DNA from: Opeltia flavorubescens
Taxonomy: Eukaryota; Ascomycota; Lecanoromycetes; Teloschistales; Teloschistaceae
Length of the DNA: 64,000 bases
Assembly (NCBI GenBank): GCA_000442125.1
Contig: KE546985.1
Coordinates: 496,001 to 560,000, forward strand
Direction of reading: 5' to 3'
Below the pieces are notes generated by a model. That model was not told the origin of the DNA. It saw nothing but the letters and a program-made list of their open reading frames with translations, and did no database searches. The position numbers and the translations under genes are program-made. Shown here in pieces: positions 1 to 13,378 of the stretch (the first letter of the stretch is position 1; each line of letters starts with the position of its first letter).

Positions 1-1899
1 TTTAGATATTAAATTTATAAATAAATAATACTTTTATTATATAATTTTCTTTTTTAGAATATTATTTTATTTATTATATAGCGATAAAATATTTTAAACT
101 TACTTTAATAGTATTAAACTATTTTTTATTATATAGAATTGTTTAAAGCTCGATTTTCGGCTTTAGTTTATTTTTAAAAAATATATAGTAGTAGATATAA
201 AATAGGCTAGAATTCCTTTTAAAATTATATTCTTTAACGAACTATAAATATAATAAAAAGGTAAATAATTATTTTTCTACTTAGCTATTATTTACCAAGT
301 TCTTTTTTACTTTTATAATATTTTTTTAGCGAATATTCTTTAAAATATTTAAATAATTATACTTTTTTTTAGATTTTTATTTCTTATTAAATTATAAACT
401 TTTTATAGTTTTTTCTTTTATTTTATATTTAAAATTATAGTCTATTATATAAATATAATCTTTAGCTACTATTATAATTTACTTATTAAGTTATAGTATT
501 AAAACTATAAATTCCTTTTATTTCCCTAAAATTTTCGCTTAATTTTATAAATTCTAGTTAATCTAGTAAGTAAATAAATTTAAAACTAATTTTTTCTAAT
601 TTTTTATATAACTTTTATTATAGTTCTTTTATTTAAAAAAAATTATAAAAAGAAGCTGTAGTTTAAAAATATATAGAAAATAGATTTTTTAAGTATTTAA
701 ATTATAATCCCACGATTTATAATTTTAATAGTACTTTTAAATAATTATTTAAATTTTTAAAATTTTTTAGTTAAATACTAATATAATATTTTATAGCTAG
801 TAAAAGTTTAATTTAATATATATAATATATTAAACGCTTTATAATAAATTTTATATATATCTATTATACGTTTATAAAAAAAACTACTAAATATAATTAC
901 TATTCTTTTATTAACTACTAATATAAATAGAATATCTACCTTTTAAAAAAGAAATATATATTTAGAAATTTTTATTAATACTTTTATTTAAAAGTAAATT
1001 TCGGAATTACCTTCGCTTTCTAATAATAATATTTTCGGGAATTTAAAATAAAGCTTTTTATAGAACGCGGGCCCGTTAATACTACTACTTTAATAATAAT
1101 AGATATAGCCGAACTTTTTACCCCTATAATAGAAAAAATTTTTATTTTACTATAAAATATAGTAAATAATATTTAATAAATCGTTAAAAAAATATATATT
1201 AATAATTATTCTTTTAATTATTTATTTAAAAATTTTTACTAATAATTTACTTTTAAATATAATAATTAATAGTCTCGTTTAAAAATATAAGTATATTATA
1301 AACTAGTTTATAAAAATAATAATTATTTAAACTAGTATAATAATATAAATTTTTTAATTTATATATTAATTTTTAGTAATAATTTTTTAAGTAATTATTA
1401 GATTTTATATAATTTACCTTTTTTCCTTTTACTTTTAAGTATATTTTTTATTCTAGCCTTTATTTTTTTTAATATACTTACCTTTAGCTTTATTTATTTA
1501 AAATCTTTAATAGATTCCTTTATATTATTTAGATTACTAATTAGTTTCTAAAAATTTTTAAAAGATATAATATTAATTTAATAAATTAAATATTAGAGTC
1601 TTTAACTATACGCTTATCGAGTATTTATTCTACCTTCTATTTTTTTTTACCTTTTATTAGAATAGGCTAAAGTTTAGAGTTTTTATTATAAAAATATTAT
1701 AATTCGAATAAACTAATATAAAATATAGAATAGATCCTTCTATATTATTTAAATAATTTAAAAAAATAAGTTTATTTATTAACTTTTTTTAGAACTTTAA
1801 AAGGCTTTAATTATCTATAATTTAACTTTTTTTTAAATTTTAAAATACGGATATTAATATTTTATAATAATACTTTATTATTTTTTTAAAAGTTCGTAG

Positions 1900-2860
1900 T
1901 TTTATAATAAATATTATAATATTTTATTTATTATTCGGAAACTTTTTTATAAAATTTAATTAAATATTCCTTTAAATTCTTTAATTAATTTACTCTTTTA
2001 AATATTAAAGGCGCCTTTTTTTTAAAAATTATATCCTTAAATTTAATTTTTTAAAATAGTAATATATCCTTTAAGTAATTTATTTAGCGGTTTACTAGTA
2101 TTTATATATATACTATTATTATAAATAAACTCTATTAAAGGTAATAATTTCGATTAATTATTCTATTTATAATTATAATAAACTTATAGGTAATATTTTA
2201 AAATTTAATTTTAACGTTCCATTTAGCCGTTAATTTAAAGATAAAATATAATACTAAATTTCCTTTTAGTACCTAAATAGTAATAAAAAATACTCTAGAA
2301 TTTATTTATAAAAAGCGACTTTTTATTATTAATAATTTCNTATATAACTCTATAGTACTTAATAAATTCGCGTTATAATAATTCTACGAACTTTTTTATA
2401 TTAATATTTTTTATAATAGGAATATAAATTATATATTTAGTTAATTTATCTACTAATATAAAAATTAAATTATAGGTTTTTCTTATATAAAGGTCGGTTA
2501 TAGATAATAAATTAGTAATAAAGTCTATTATTATTATATAAAACAGCTTTATATCTTTTAATAGAATTAATTTTAATTAGTTATAAAGTTTATAATAGTA
2601 GATTTATATTTTTTAATAGTTAAAATATATTTTATAATAATTTTCTATTTTTTTAATTATATCTAGCTAATAATATTTTTTACGAATCGAATCCTTTATT
2701 TTTTTCTTTATAAAATAACCTATTCTAGAATTATTATAATTCGTACGAAAAATTTCTTTTTTTATCGCCGGATTATTAGGTATATAAACTATTAGGCCTT
2801 TTTAAAGTAGTTTATCCTCTTTAACTTTTTATTTTAAAAGTTCTTTTTAATTAATAGTAA
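1900..2860 (-). pseudogene. Remnant of gypsy integrase
   Basis: The minus-strand translation around 2640-2800 resembles the HHCC zinc-binding domain: GLIYIPNNPAIKKEI, followed by a KDSIRKKYY segment. The zinc-ligand His and Cys positions are mostly replaced by Asn or Tyr. Around 2420-2560 follows DFITNL and then FILVDKLTKY, which matches the start of the retroviral-type integrase core (first Asp region). Numerous stops interrupt it. The order after reverse transcriptase supports Ty3/gypsy. Confidence 0.75.
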
Positions 2861-3764
2861 ATCTTTAATACTATTTTTTTTTTATAATAAAGGCGTCCCT
2901 TTATTAGAGTTTAAAAAGCTATTCCGTTATAGATAATTATATATTTAAAAAGGATTTTTCCGATTTAATAATCTATTAAATTAAAAGCCGGGAGTTTATA
3001 AAGCCTAAAAATCTATAAATTTTCTCGAATTCTTTTTTATTCTTATAAATAGCGAGGGTATCTATAATAATTATACTATTTAGTTATATCGCTAAAATTA
3101 CTATAAGTTTAATTATTATAAGTATTTTATTTTTTTTCTATAATTTAGGCTAGTAGTTTTTATTACGAAATTTATTTTATAGAGTAGATAAAAAATTATT
3201 ATTATTATTCTCGCTACTATTAGATTTTATAATATTAGACTTTCTAAATAATATATTAACTAGATTTAACGAACTCTTCCGGTACTTTATATAGAAATTA
3301 AATATAGCTAGTTTTTTTATCTACTATATTTACTTTATAGTAAGCTTTTTTATAATTATAAAGTATCTAAAATTATTATAATTTATAATTATATAAATTA
3401 CTTTTTTAGCTCTTTATAAATAATACCGCTAATTTTTAAAATTTAATACTATAATATAAAGCTCTTTATTATATATATTCTAATAGAATTCTACGCCTTT
3501 AAACTTATAGCTAAAAAATACTACTAGATACTAGTACAAACTTTTTTTTAGTTTTTAACTAAAAATTCCCCCTACTCCACGCTTTAACGTATCCGTTTTT
3601 ATACGAATTTTAGTATTTATATTATAATATTATAAAATAGAGGCTAAAATAAAAAGTCTTCTTAATTTTTTAAAAATTTTTTATACTTTTTTAAATTAAA
3701 TAAATTTAGACCTAGCCTATTTTTTCTTTATACCTTATATTAGGTCGGTTAAAAGGATAGCTAT

Positions 3765-4065
3765 TTATAAAAAACCTTTTATAAATCGCCTATAAAATCC
3801 TGCGAATCCTAAAAATACTAGGATATCCTTCGTATTTTTTAGTACTAGCTATTTATTTATAGCTTTAATTTTTAAAAATTTTATATAAATTCTTTATTAA
3901 TTTATTATAAAACCTAAAAATATAACTTTAATATAATTAAAAGTATATTTTAATAGTTTTATATATAAATAATACTCTAGTAAAGTCTTAATAACTATAT
4001 AAATATATTTTTAGTATTTTTTTTTATTTTTAAAATAAATTAGTATATTATTTAAATAAATTATA
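3765..4065 (-). pseudogene. Remnant of gypsy reverse transcriptase catalytic and connection region
   Basis: On the minus strand at about 4020-4062 the translation reads IYLNNILIYFKNK. This matches the reverse transcriptase YLDDILIYSKN box with both catalytic aspartates turned to Asn by G-to-A change. Further along the same strand, at about 3771-3822, it reads VFLGFAGFYRRFIKG, the conserved gypsy segment following the palm domain. Both aspartates of the metal-binding pair are lost, so the remnant is catalytically dead. Confidence 0.85.
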
Positions 4066-6469
4066 TAGAATATATTTAAATAAAGTTGTAACGCTTTATT
4101 AATATATAATTAGAATATAATAAAAGTATTTATAAAGTTAAATAGTATAATTTAATATTTGAATTATTTATAGTAAGTTTAAAATATAATTTTTTATTTA
4201 TTTTTTTATTTAATTTAAATATAATAATAGATATTATAAATATCGATTTTAGTAAATCGCTTTATATATATAAATCTATTTAAAGTTTTTAATAATAGAA
4301 ATAAAGGATATTTATTTTTAATAATAATTTTATTAAAACTTTTATAATCTACGTATAATTATAAGCTACTATTTATTTTTTTAATAAATAGTACTAATGT
4401 TTTAACTAGACTATTTAAAAGTTTTATCTAGCCTTTAGTTTATATATTAATAAAGTAATTTTAAATTACCGCTAATTTATCTAATAATATATTATAGATT
4501 AGACTTATTTTCGGCTATTTACCTAGCTTTAAATTTATAGGATACTCTATTTAATTATATATATTTAGGTTATTAGTAAATTCCTTTAAAAAAAACTCTA
4601 TTAAGCCTTATAAGGCCGGCGGAATTTTAGAATCTTTAGCCTATACTATACTATACCTTGCTGCTTTTAAAATAGCTATTTTTATTTTTAAATTAGATAT
4701 TAATTAGTAAAAATATATAATTTATATATTTTTTTTTTATTTACTACTAGTATCGCTAATTTAATAAATTCCTTTATAGTATAAATATCGATTTGGTTTA
4801 ATACCGCTTTATAAATAGTAGAAGTACTTTTATAAATTTATTTCTAGTCTTATTAACGAATATTAAAGTCTATTTTTATTAGCTAAAAGTAGCCTAAAAT
4901 CGTATTATATTTATATATATCTACTATATAGTAATTATTTTTCTAGTATTTTTTTACCCTATAATTATCTATTAAATTCGTATCTAGTAGGTAAAAATTA
5001 TAAAATAGAATCTAACAGCTATTTACCGCTTTAATTTACTTTAAAACTACTCGATTTTTAAATAAAAAAAATTTTTTAATAAACGTTTATAAAATAAAAT
5101 TTCTTTTTATATTAAAATTAACTAAGTAACGAGTTATTTAAAACCTTATAAAGGTATTAATATATAAAAAAACTATTATAATAGGTATTTACCGCTTAAT
5201 TATAGGTAATCCTAGTATAGTAGCGGTATATACTAGGACTTATCTTTTCCCTATATTCCTTTTCCTTTATTATATTTTTTCTACTTTTCTACGAACTTAA
5301 AGTATATAGGATTATCCGTTTTATATCCTTTTACCCCGTAAATTTAATATTTTATTTTAAATATTATTTTTTTATATTTTTTTAAGCGTTTAGTTAAATT
5401 TTAACTATTATTTTTACCGCGATTTAAATTTCTTTTTTTTTTTTATAAATTTTTCCCCCGACTATTTTATTTAAAGGATTAGGTATTTTTATTAAATATT
5501 TTATACTTTAATTTAAATATAGTATTTATTTTTTATAAATATTACTTTAATATAATATATTATATTAAAAAAGTTTAATAGGTTTTCGGTTTTTTAAAAT
5601 TTTATAGCGCTTTATTATTAATTTGTTTATTTATTTTAATTTATAAGTAAAAAATTTTTATAAACTCGTTTATTAAATAATCTAGATTATTATATTACTA
5701 CTATAGATACTAGTTAAATATAAATATTAATTATAATTCTAGCTACTTTATAGATTCTAGTCGGGCTTTTATTTATATATTTCGGATCGTCGGATTGTTA
5801 AATATATTTTTATAATATTTAATAAAATTATTTTAAATAAATAATTTATTTTTAACGCTTAATAATTTAATATAATTATACTATTAAACTTTAGGTTTAC
5901 TATTAAATCTAAAAGCTATCTAGTAAATCTTTTCCTTTTTTATAAAAAAATTTTCTTACGAGGTATTAATATATTTTTTATAATCGGTAAGCTACTATAT
6001 TAAATCCTCGTATTTAGTATATAGTTATTTACTAGATATTTTTAGCCTATTAGTTTTTTTCCTAGTATTTAAAGAAGACCGGTAATAATTATTATTATAC
6101 TATTTTTAATAGCCCGCGCTAGCTTTTAATTCGATAATTTATAAGCGAGTTTTTAATAATATATTTCTTAACTCTAGTTTTTAGATATAAAACTAAATTT
6201 ATAATATTTATACCCTAGTTTTTTCCTTTAATAGAGTTAATTTACTAAAAGTTCCGTTTATTTAATTATTTATTACTTTAATATTTTTTTTATCAAACGA
6301 AAATTCGTTCGCCGGATTATTTTTATTATTTCTGCCCGGGTTTTTAAGCGGATTTTACTCGCTATTGCTAAATTTTATAATTCGGTCCTTTTATAAGGCT
6401 TCTAGCTATTTCGAAGCCTATACGCGAGGTTTTTTTTTTTAAGCTTTTTTCGCTATTTTATTAGATAAT

Positions 6470-6709
6470 TCCTTATAATTAAGGAGTAATTAGAATTATA
6501 AGGTCGCTAGATAAGTAACCTACGAACCTCGGGTTAATAGAACTGCGTAGTAGAATATAGAAAATATTTATTTAAATAATAGTAGAACTAATTACTATAG
6601 AATTAGCAGTCTAGAGCCTATAGGGTTTTTATTGAATATAGGCGCTACCCGTATTAGGTATAGCCTTATCTCCTACGAACTTCATACCCGCTGGGCCTCC
6701 GGCCTTACA
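6470..6709 (-). repeat. Candidate 5' LTR / leader of the gypsy element
   Basis: This stretch is visibly less AT-rich than both sides and contains GC-rich tracts near 6685-6705. On the minus strand it starts TGTAAGGCCGGAGG at 6709, an acceptable LTR start, and lies just upstream of the decayed gag-pol. No matching second LTR was found in the window, so the inner end is only approximate. Confidence 0.35.
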
Positions 6710-9648
6710 ATTACCGTTATAAAAAAAAAAAAAAAAGCTTATATAATAGTAAAATAAGATAAAAAGGAATAAATTTTAAAAATAAAAAAAAAACGATATA
6801 AAAAAATTCGCTAGTTTATATAAAAGGATATTAAATTAGAATATTCTTTTATTAATTAATCTATTTTAAATAAAAGTAATAATTTAGATAAAAATAAAAT
6901 TCTAGCTAATTATAAAGGAATAGTTAAAGCTAAAAATTATAAAAATAAAATATTAAATTAGTAATAAAACGGATTTTATTTATTTAATATTAAACTAGTT
7001 TTTAAAACTAAATTTTAACTAGATTATAAATTATAATAAGTAAATAAAATCGGTAAAAAAGAATAAAATCGTAATTAATTCGACGTTAATATATTTAAAA
7101 AAAAATTTATTAAAATATTAAAAAATAAAAGATTTAATAATAAATATATATTTATAATTTAAATTAAATTATAGTACTTTAAATCTATATATTAACGCGT
7201 TAATCTAGGCCCTATATTTAATTAAAGTAGCTAATATTAAAAAGTTAATATAATATTAAATAAATAATAATTAAAATATATTAAATATATTATAAATATT
7301 ATTATTAAATATTTTAATAAAAAAATTAAAATAGTTATTTTCTAAAATTTTATTATAATATCTACTAATATAAATAAAATTCCGCCTATATTAATTTAAT
7401 AAAAAACTTATACTATTTAATTAAAAAAATAATAGGCCGAATAATATAATTAAATTAAAACTATAAATATTTATATATAGAAATTACTCGATTAATAAAA
7501 TTATACTAATAATTATTATAAAAACTATTTAAAAAGCTTTTATTTTATTATATATAATAATTAATATTATAGTTTTAATATTATCTAAAAAAATAATAGG
7601 CTAAAACTATTATATAGAAAAAAATTAGTATTTTAATTAAATTATCTTTATATTTTTTTTATAAATATTTTTATATTAAATAAAACTCTATAAATATTAT
7701 ATATAAAATATTTTTTATTAAAGTTTTAAAGGATTTAAAAATAAAAAAACACAAAATAAAAAAATAAAAATAAAAAAAATAAATAAAATATATAAAAAAT
7801 TATTAAATATAATAAATCGAGCTTTTATTAATATAAAATTTTAATAATTAATTAAAGTTTATCTATTAATAATAAATATTTTAATTTATTTTTTTTATAC
7901 TATTATTATATATATTAAACCTATTTTTATTTATATATTTACCTTCTTTAATAATAATAAAGTTACTACCTTTTATAATTTATTTTCTAGTTTTACCCCT
8001 AGCTTTTTTAATTCCGCTTCTAGTTTTTCTAATAAAGCCTTTTAAAAAATTAAACCCGATTATACTAAAGAATAAGCGAGTGCTAAATAATTTTTAGATA
8101 TAAAAAAAGAATAATATATTAAATAAAAATATTAAACTATATTTAAATAAAGCGAAAAATATTATTAATAATTAAATATAGATTATAAAAAATTTAAAAT
8201 AAATATTAAATATATTATATAAATTTTATAATATAGCGATAAAAATAAATTTATTTAATAAATTAATATAAAATTTTAAAATAAATATTTATTACTTTAA
8301 AAATATATAATAAATAAAATTTAAACCGGTATATTAAATATATAAAATATATTATAATAATAGATTTTTTATATTTAAAGAATAAATAAAAAATTTTTAT
8401 ATAAATTAGCCTATTATTTTATATTTTTTTAGCTATATTTTATTATTATAGTTTATAATTCTATTTAAAATATTTTAAAATCGTTTTTAAATTTATACTC
8501 GCTAATATTATAATAAAAATATATTATTATATATTTATTATATTTATTTTATTTAATTATATATTTTAAAAATATACTAAAATTTCTTTAAAAATAAAGC
8601 TATATATATTTAAAATATTTTTTTATCTAGATTTTTAATATATTAAAAATAAATTTAATAAAATTATAATTTAATAAATAAAAAAATAAAAATTTAATTA
8701 AATAACTTTTTATTTTAATAATTTTATAAACGCGACGATTATAATAAAAATTAAAGTTATTAAAATAAATAATACTATATTTCTTCGGTTAGATATTATA
8801 ATAAAGTAGTAGTTAATTTTAAATTTAAATTATAAATTCGTCGGTATTATAAAAGCTTTTTTAATATCGATATATAATAAATATCTATTAATAGTATAAA
8901 TAAATAAAATATTTTATATATTATTTTAATTTATATTATTTTATTATTAAAATTTATATTTTATAGAATTATAAATTATATAATATTAACCGCTTTATTA
9001 TTTAAAAATTAATTTATTAATAGAAACTATCTAATTAATAATAATATTAAATATAAATTTTTATTATTTTATATATAATAATAAACTAGATAAATTAATA
9101 TATTAACTTTTATATTTATTTAAACCTTCGGCCTTTAAAATATAAAAAATTATAAATATATTATAACTAATATTCTACTTTTATTTAATAAAAGTAATTA
9201 TTTTTTTTAGATATATCTATAAATAACGCTAGTAAAATTCGACTAGACTTTTTTTTACTATAATATATAGTTTTTTAAATCGGTTATTCTTTTTAAATTA
9301 TAGCGGTAAAAGAATTTTATATATTTATAAAAAGTACTTATATTTATATATAATAGATCTACTTAATTTTAAATAGCCGGCGATAATATTAGATCGTTAG
9401 TAAATATATAAAAAACCTTTAATTTTAAAGCGCTAAAGGGTATTAATAATATAATAAAATATTAAAGGCGGTATTAAAAAAAAAAAGTAGAATAATATAA
9501 ATAGTAAATATTATAAAGAGGCTTAACTACTTAAATTAATTAAAATATCTATTTATAAGGCTTTATAGTTATTATAATAGAAAATAGACGATCTAGTAAA
9601 GTAATTAGCTATAGTAGCTAGAGAAATAAATTATTTTACTACTAAAAT
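6710..9648. mobile_element. RIP-degraded repeat block of unknown type
   Basis: The block is AT-rich with RIP-like composition. It begins next to a 16-base A run (6720-6735) and ends abruptly at about 9648, where base-balanced sequence starts. The last 250 bases, read on the plus strand, keep codon-like order with many TAA/TAG where CAA/CAG would fit, for example KALKGINNIIKY then RRY at about 9436-9482. I could not assign a transposon class. A DNA transposon is possible but unproven. Confidence 0.5.
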
Positions 9649-10983
9649 GGGTGTGTTAGTGTTGTTATTCTCGATGCCAAGCAGTCTCTAGGGTTTTGCA
9701 AGCGCCAAATGGCTGAATGCCTGGCATTGTGAATCTTGTATACTACGAGGAGCCGCTTTCCTTTGTTATACTTTTTCTTCGATAAAGAATTAAAGTGATT
9801 GCAGTATTATCGAAAATGGGTATTTTGATTTGTCCTACGCTTACGCAATATACACACCTTAATCACCCACACCCCTTTCACGACGTCAATATTATCATTC
9901 ATATGACCGATTGATGACTATCTAGCAAGGGCGATATTCCAGCGCAAATATAGAAGAAGCTTTCGTTATCCGCAAACATCCTGGAAACACAGCGGAGATA
10001 GAGAAAGGCCTGGATGAAGTAAGGATGGTCGGTCCAACAACCAAAAACCTCGGCGTGAAAAATGGATCTCATCACCTAACAACAGGCGGTACTTGGGAGA
10101 ATCATATTTCTTCGCAAGACACAAGCCTGGAAAATGGTTTCTCACCATAAATTCGGGTCGGATCGGAGAAGGCATGAAAAGAGGTAATAAGAAAACTAGG
10201 AAGAAAGCATTTGCGGAGATGAACTTAATGCAAGCTGCGTTCTCATCGTCACGGGTGCAAACGGTGCTCGGAGAGATCCTCATCAAAAATACGGCGATAG
10301 GCATATTTCAGCTATGCATTCGAAGAATCTCTCACCGAAAACGCCCCAGTACTAGCAGAATCACACGCAACATCTTCAGCACCTCGTACCCAGCAGCAAA
10401 GCAATAGTGTGCCGTCCTCACCCAAAATTCAAGAGAAGCCCCCGGAGAAAACTACTCAAATCAGCAAGAATCCTCCTCCTCCAGCTCAAGCCATAACAAT
10501 TTTCGGCACCTGCTACATCTCAAACTCAGCTTTCTTTCTCGAATAACACCTCCAAAAATAACGTGAAGCCCACCGATTGCATGGACCACACGTATACCAG
10601 CCACCGCCTACTTATGCCGCTTCCACCTTCTTTCTCTGCATGTAACTCCGTATTCCACACCGATCACTGAGCACGACAAAATTTCTTGTCCGCTACGAGC
10701 CTACCACACGCACGCCAAATCCACGCGAAAAATCTTCCTCATTGGACCCATGCGCTAATCACCATACAGATCGCTAAAACTAAGTGTCAATCTACGATTG
10801 CACAGCTTTCTTCGAGAGATTTCCCCTTTCAGTAGGCGGCACACATCAAATGCACGCATCGTTCGTTCCTCAGCATAGTCAGCAATGCAGTATTGAATTC
10901 AAGCCGAAGATCAAATCTGCCAAATTTCACCATCCCAATATATCCCACCAACACCACCGCCAACAATTCTCCCAGGAAAACCC
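9649..10983. other. No supported gene
   Basis: The sequence is base-balanced. A 104-codon plus-strand frame (10093-10407) and its antisense (9966-10304) overlap. Neither has a domain, a convincing splice context or a recognisable relative. The stretch may hold the downstream region of the minus-strand gene at 10984-12021. Confidence 0.5.
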
Positions 10984-12021
10984 CTAAAAACCCCTTTCCA
11001 TCCCCCAAAAAGCCCTATTATGAAGCTCATCAGCCCGCTCCTTCAGCAAAGGCATCCGCTCCTTTAAACCTCTGCATTTCGCGTACGTATCTTCGACGCA
11101 TGTGGAGATCCTATCCTCACGGATCCAATTTGCGTCTTCTCGTTCTCGTCGTTGTCGCCTTCCTCTTTTGTTACCGGGTGATGATGATGATGATAACGCC
11201 ATCTCGAGGCGGGATTCATAGGTCCTGAGAGCGCATTTGCCGCCCGTGAGATTGCAGTAGTGGAAGTCGAGCTCGCGGACTGTGGTTTCGAGATTGCGCA
11301 ACAGGTTTTCTTCGTCATCATCGTTCTCGCGGTCTTGTGTGGACTTCGTCGGTAGAATATCTGAATTCAATGGTGTGGCGCTGGTCTCGTGTTGTGGCTC
11401 GCAAGAATCAATATCACTGTTGATTAACCGTGACCAGAGATGCTCACGGCTTATCTTCGGGATTTCGCTCTTGATAAGCTCGAGCTTGGGTTCGTATGTC
11501 ACTCGCATATCCCACAATCTCTCGACCATCTTGAGACAGTCGTTCACGTCTTCATAGAGAAATTCCAGGGTTTTCTTTGGAATCGGGGCTGGAATTTCGG
11601 ATCTACTGTCTGACGGAGGCCATACTTTGTCGTTGAGAACGGCTTGGCGGACTTGTACTTGCTCCTTACCAAGACTGATCTGGGTCTGTTGAGCGGTAAG
11701 GAACGCTTGGTGTTGCTCGTCGCTGAAAGATCTCTTTCGCTGAGCATGCTTAACGCTGGTTGATTGCTCTTTATGGCCTCCGAAAGTGAGATGTTGATCC
11801 TCCGTACAAATTGTTGTTTGTGGCTGCGCAGCGTCAAGTTGTACGCGAAGTAAGCCATCATTAATTGGAGCCTCGTCGCGCCCAAGAGGAAAGGGAAGCA
11901 GGTTCGACTTCTCCGGATCGATATTAATGGGGACGTGTTGTTCCTTATCATTATGGGCAGTATCAGTATCTGCCCGCTCATCGCTGTCCGGGGAAAGGGA
12001 CTGATGCTGGATAGGATGCAA
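10984..12021 (-). CDS. Hypothetical coiled-coil protein, 345 aa
   Basis: I do not recognise the family. The frame is a single uninterrupted 345-codon ORF starting MHPIQHQSLSPDSDERAD. The first ~150 residues are polar and probably disordered. Residues ~150-210 contain an aromatic and charged helical stretch (TLEFLYEDVNDCLKMVERLW). The C-terminal third is charged and coiled-coil-like, with a basic RGRRQRRERE segment that could act as a nuclear localisation signal. It is followed 3' by gene-poor sequence. It lies on the same strand as two larger coiled-coil genes at 12.1-17.0 kb, so the three may be related in role, but no sequence motif is shared that I can see. The start is the first ATG of the open frame; an upstream exon cannot be excluded. 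Confidence 0.6.
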   Translation of the reverse strand: MHPIQHQSLSPDSDERADTDTAHNDKEQHVPINIDPEKSNLLPFPLGRDEAPINDGLLRVQLDAAQPQTTICTEDQHLTFGGHKEQSTSVKHAQRKRSFSDEQHQAFLTAQQTQISLGKEQVQVRQAVLNDKVWPPSDSRSEIPAPIPKKTLEFLYEDVNDCLKMVERLWDMRVTYEPKLELIKSEIPKISREHLWSRLINSDIDSCEPQHETSATPLNSDILPTKSTQDRENDDDEENLLRNLETTVRELDFHYCNLTGGKCALRTYESRLEMALSSSSSPGNKRGRRQRREREDANWIREDRISTCVEDTYAKCRGLKERMPLLKERADELHNRAFWGMERGF

Positions 12022-12117
12022 AGACGTTGAACTCGACCTGGTGAAAGCTTTTACGTATCACATGAACTCGGTCAGCAACAGCTCAGGCCCCAGAGGGCAG
12101 GAAAGGTATATCCTCAT

Positions 12118-13378
12118 TTAGATACCTTTTAAACCCGTCCATTGCCTATTATGCCCCGACGGATCCTCCGCCTCCACCTCCTCTCCTGCTGATACAAAGT
12201 CCTCGTCGACATCGACAGCAGCGGCGGGACTATCAATTCCAAGAGCATCGGGTTTGTTCCTGCGGCGACCTTTTAGAAAATTCAGTGATACGTGAATTCG
12301 TTTTGGCGCCACTTGGAAATAAAGGGAAATAAAGAGAAACATCTACTGCGGTAACTGGACAAGATGTTTTCCACGTACCCACAACAAATGGCGTTTCGCC
12401 GGTGGTCACTGTGAATACAGTCGTCACCCCTTTGCGGTAGCGGGCGACGAAGATCATTCTTCTACAAAAAGAGAGTCAGACCTGAAAAACACATCCTTAG
12501 TTAAATGAAAAGCAGTCCTGGTATGAGGAAGGTTTTTTTTGGAGCCCACAGACCTTTCGAGTATTTGCGGCCTGATGATCGCTGTTACGGTTAATAGGTG
12601 GAGGTGGTTGTTGTGGTTGTTGTTGGACGCCATCGATAGCCTCGTGGTAGTCTCCTTGTTGCGACCGAGATTCATCATTATTGAGGGATGATTCCCGGAG
12701 ATGTCGTGTAGAGGTGATCGCATGATCAAGTGATGATGATGATGGCAGGAGGGGACTATATTGTAAGGAAGATCCGCGCGGACGTGGAATGCGGCTGTTG
12801 TGGGATATACTACCCATCTTGGCGCTAGAGATGGTCGATTCTGTTGAAGTCTTCCTGCTCGTCGGTGAAGCGGTTCTCTCCTGGGGGTTGTCAAGGTCCT
12901 CGGAAGCGTTGGCTTCCAGAGAAGAATTGCGGGAGGCCTTGATCGTTTCACCTGACGCTACCAAACTCTCGTCATCTACTGTCACCTTCTCGGCCGTAGA
13001 CTGATGCTTCTTCTTCTTCTTCTTCTTCTTCATCTTCTTCAGTTCCTGCTCCTCCTCCTCCTCTTCCTGCTCCGAACCCAGAATCTCCTTCTGAGAATCC
13101 GGAATTTTCTCGTAAAGTTCGACATTCCTCCGCCGGAGCTTCTCGCACTTCTTGACCTCGTCTATCAAATCAGCTCGGTAGGAATTCTCTCGAGCGTTAC
13201 GATCTTGATCCCCTTTGCGTTGCTCGCTCTTTTCTCGCTCGTAGATACGATTTTTCTCCTTCTCACGCTCGTACATTTCCTCGTAACTTCTGGCTTTTGA
13301 TTTGTATGACTCCAGCTCGAGCTTGAGTAGTTGGAAGTTCGCCAGGGTTGGTTGAGATAAGACTTGGTCTGTAGGCAT
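12118..13378 (-). CDS. Hypothetical coiled-coil protein, three exons, about 349 aa
   Basis: The model joins 13378-12554, 12461-12379 and 12259-12118 on the minus strand, 350 codons with stop. The first intron ends in a strong branch/acceptor (CTGACTCTCTTTTTGTAG). The second starts GTACGT and ends GCCGCAG. All phases agree, and the joined frame stays open to the stop at 12118. The N-terminal ~110 residues are highly charged and helical (EEMYEREKEKNRIYEREK), a probable coiled coil. Acidic and polylysine runs follow at ~105-125, then a Ser/Thr-rich disordered region. Exon 2 encodes a basic, Cys-containing stretch. The family is not recognised. The donor of intron 1 (GTCTGT) is non-consensus and is the weakest part of the model; without splicing, the frame would stop at 12497. 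Confidence 0.55.

Larger units (their letters stand above)
1..6709 (-). mobile_element. RIP-degraded Ty3/gypsy LTR retrotransposon, running off the left edge
   Basis: This is an extremely AT-rich block with almost no CpA/TpG left, as expected after RIP. Read on the minus strand, decayed pol motifs appear in the order reverse transcriptase, connection/RNase H, integrase, going from high to low coordinates. That is the Ty3/gypsy order (Ty1/copia has integrase first). No frame is open; stops are everywhere. The gag region should lie around 5.3-6.4 kb, but I could not identify it by motif. The 3' end and 3' LTR were not found and may lie left of the window, or within 1-1500. A single undetermined base is at 2340. 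Confidence 0.82.

Noticed and set aside
1-9648. Mitochondrial DNA insertion, because of high AT
   Set aside because: Recognisable gypsy pol motifs with G-to-A-type decay are present and no mitochondrial gene was seen.
13004-13300. Leu-rich membrane protein on the plus strand
   Set aside because: Antisense of a Lys/Glu-rich coiled coil; the minus-strand frame has consistent splice sites and phases.
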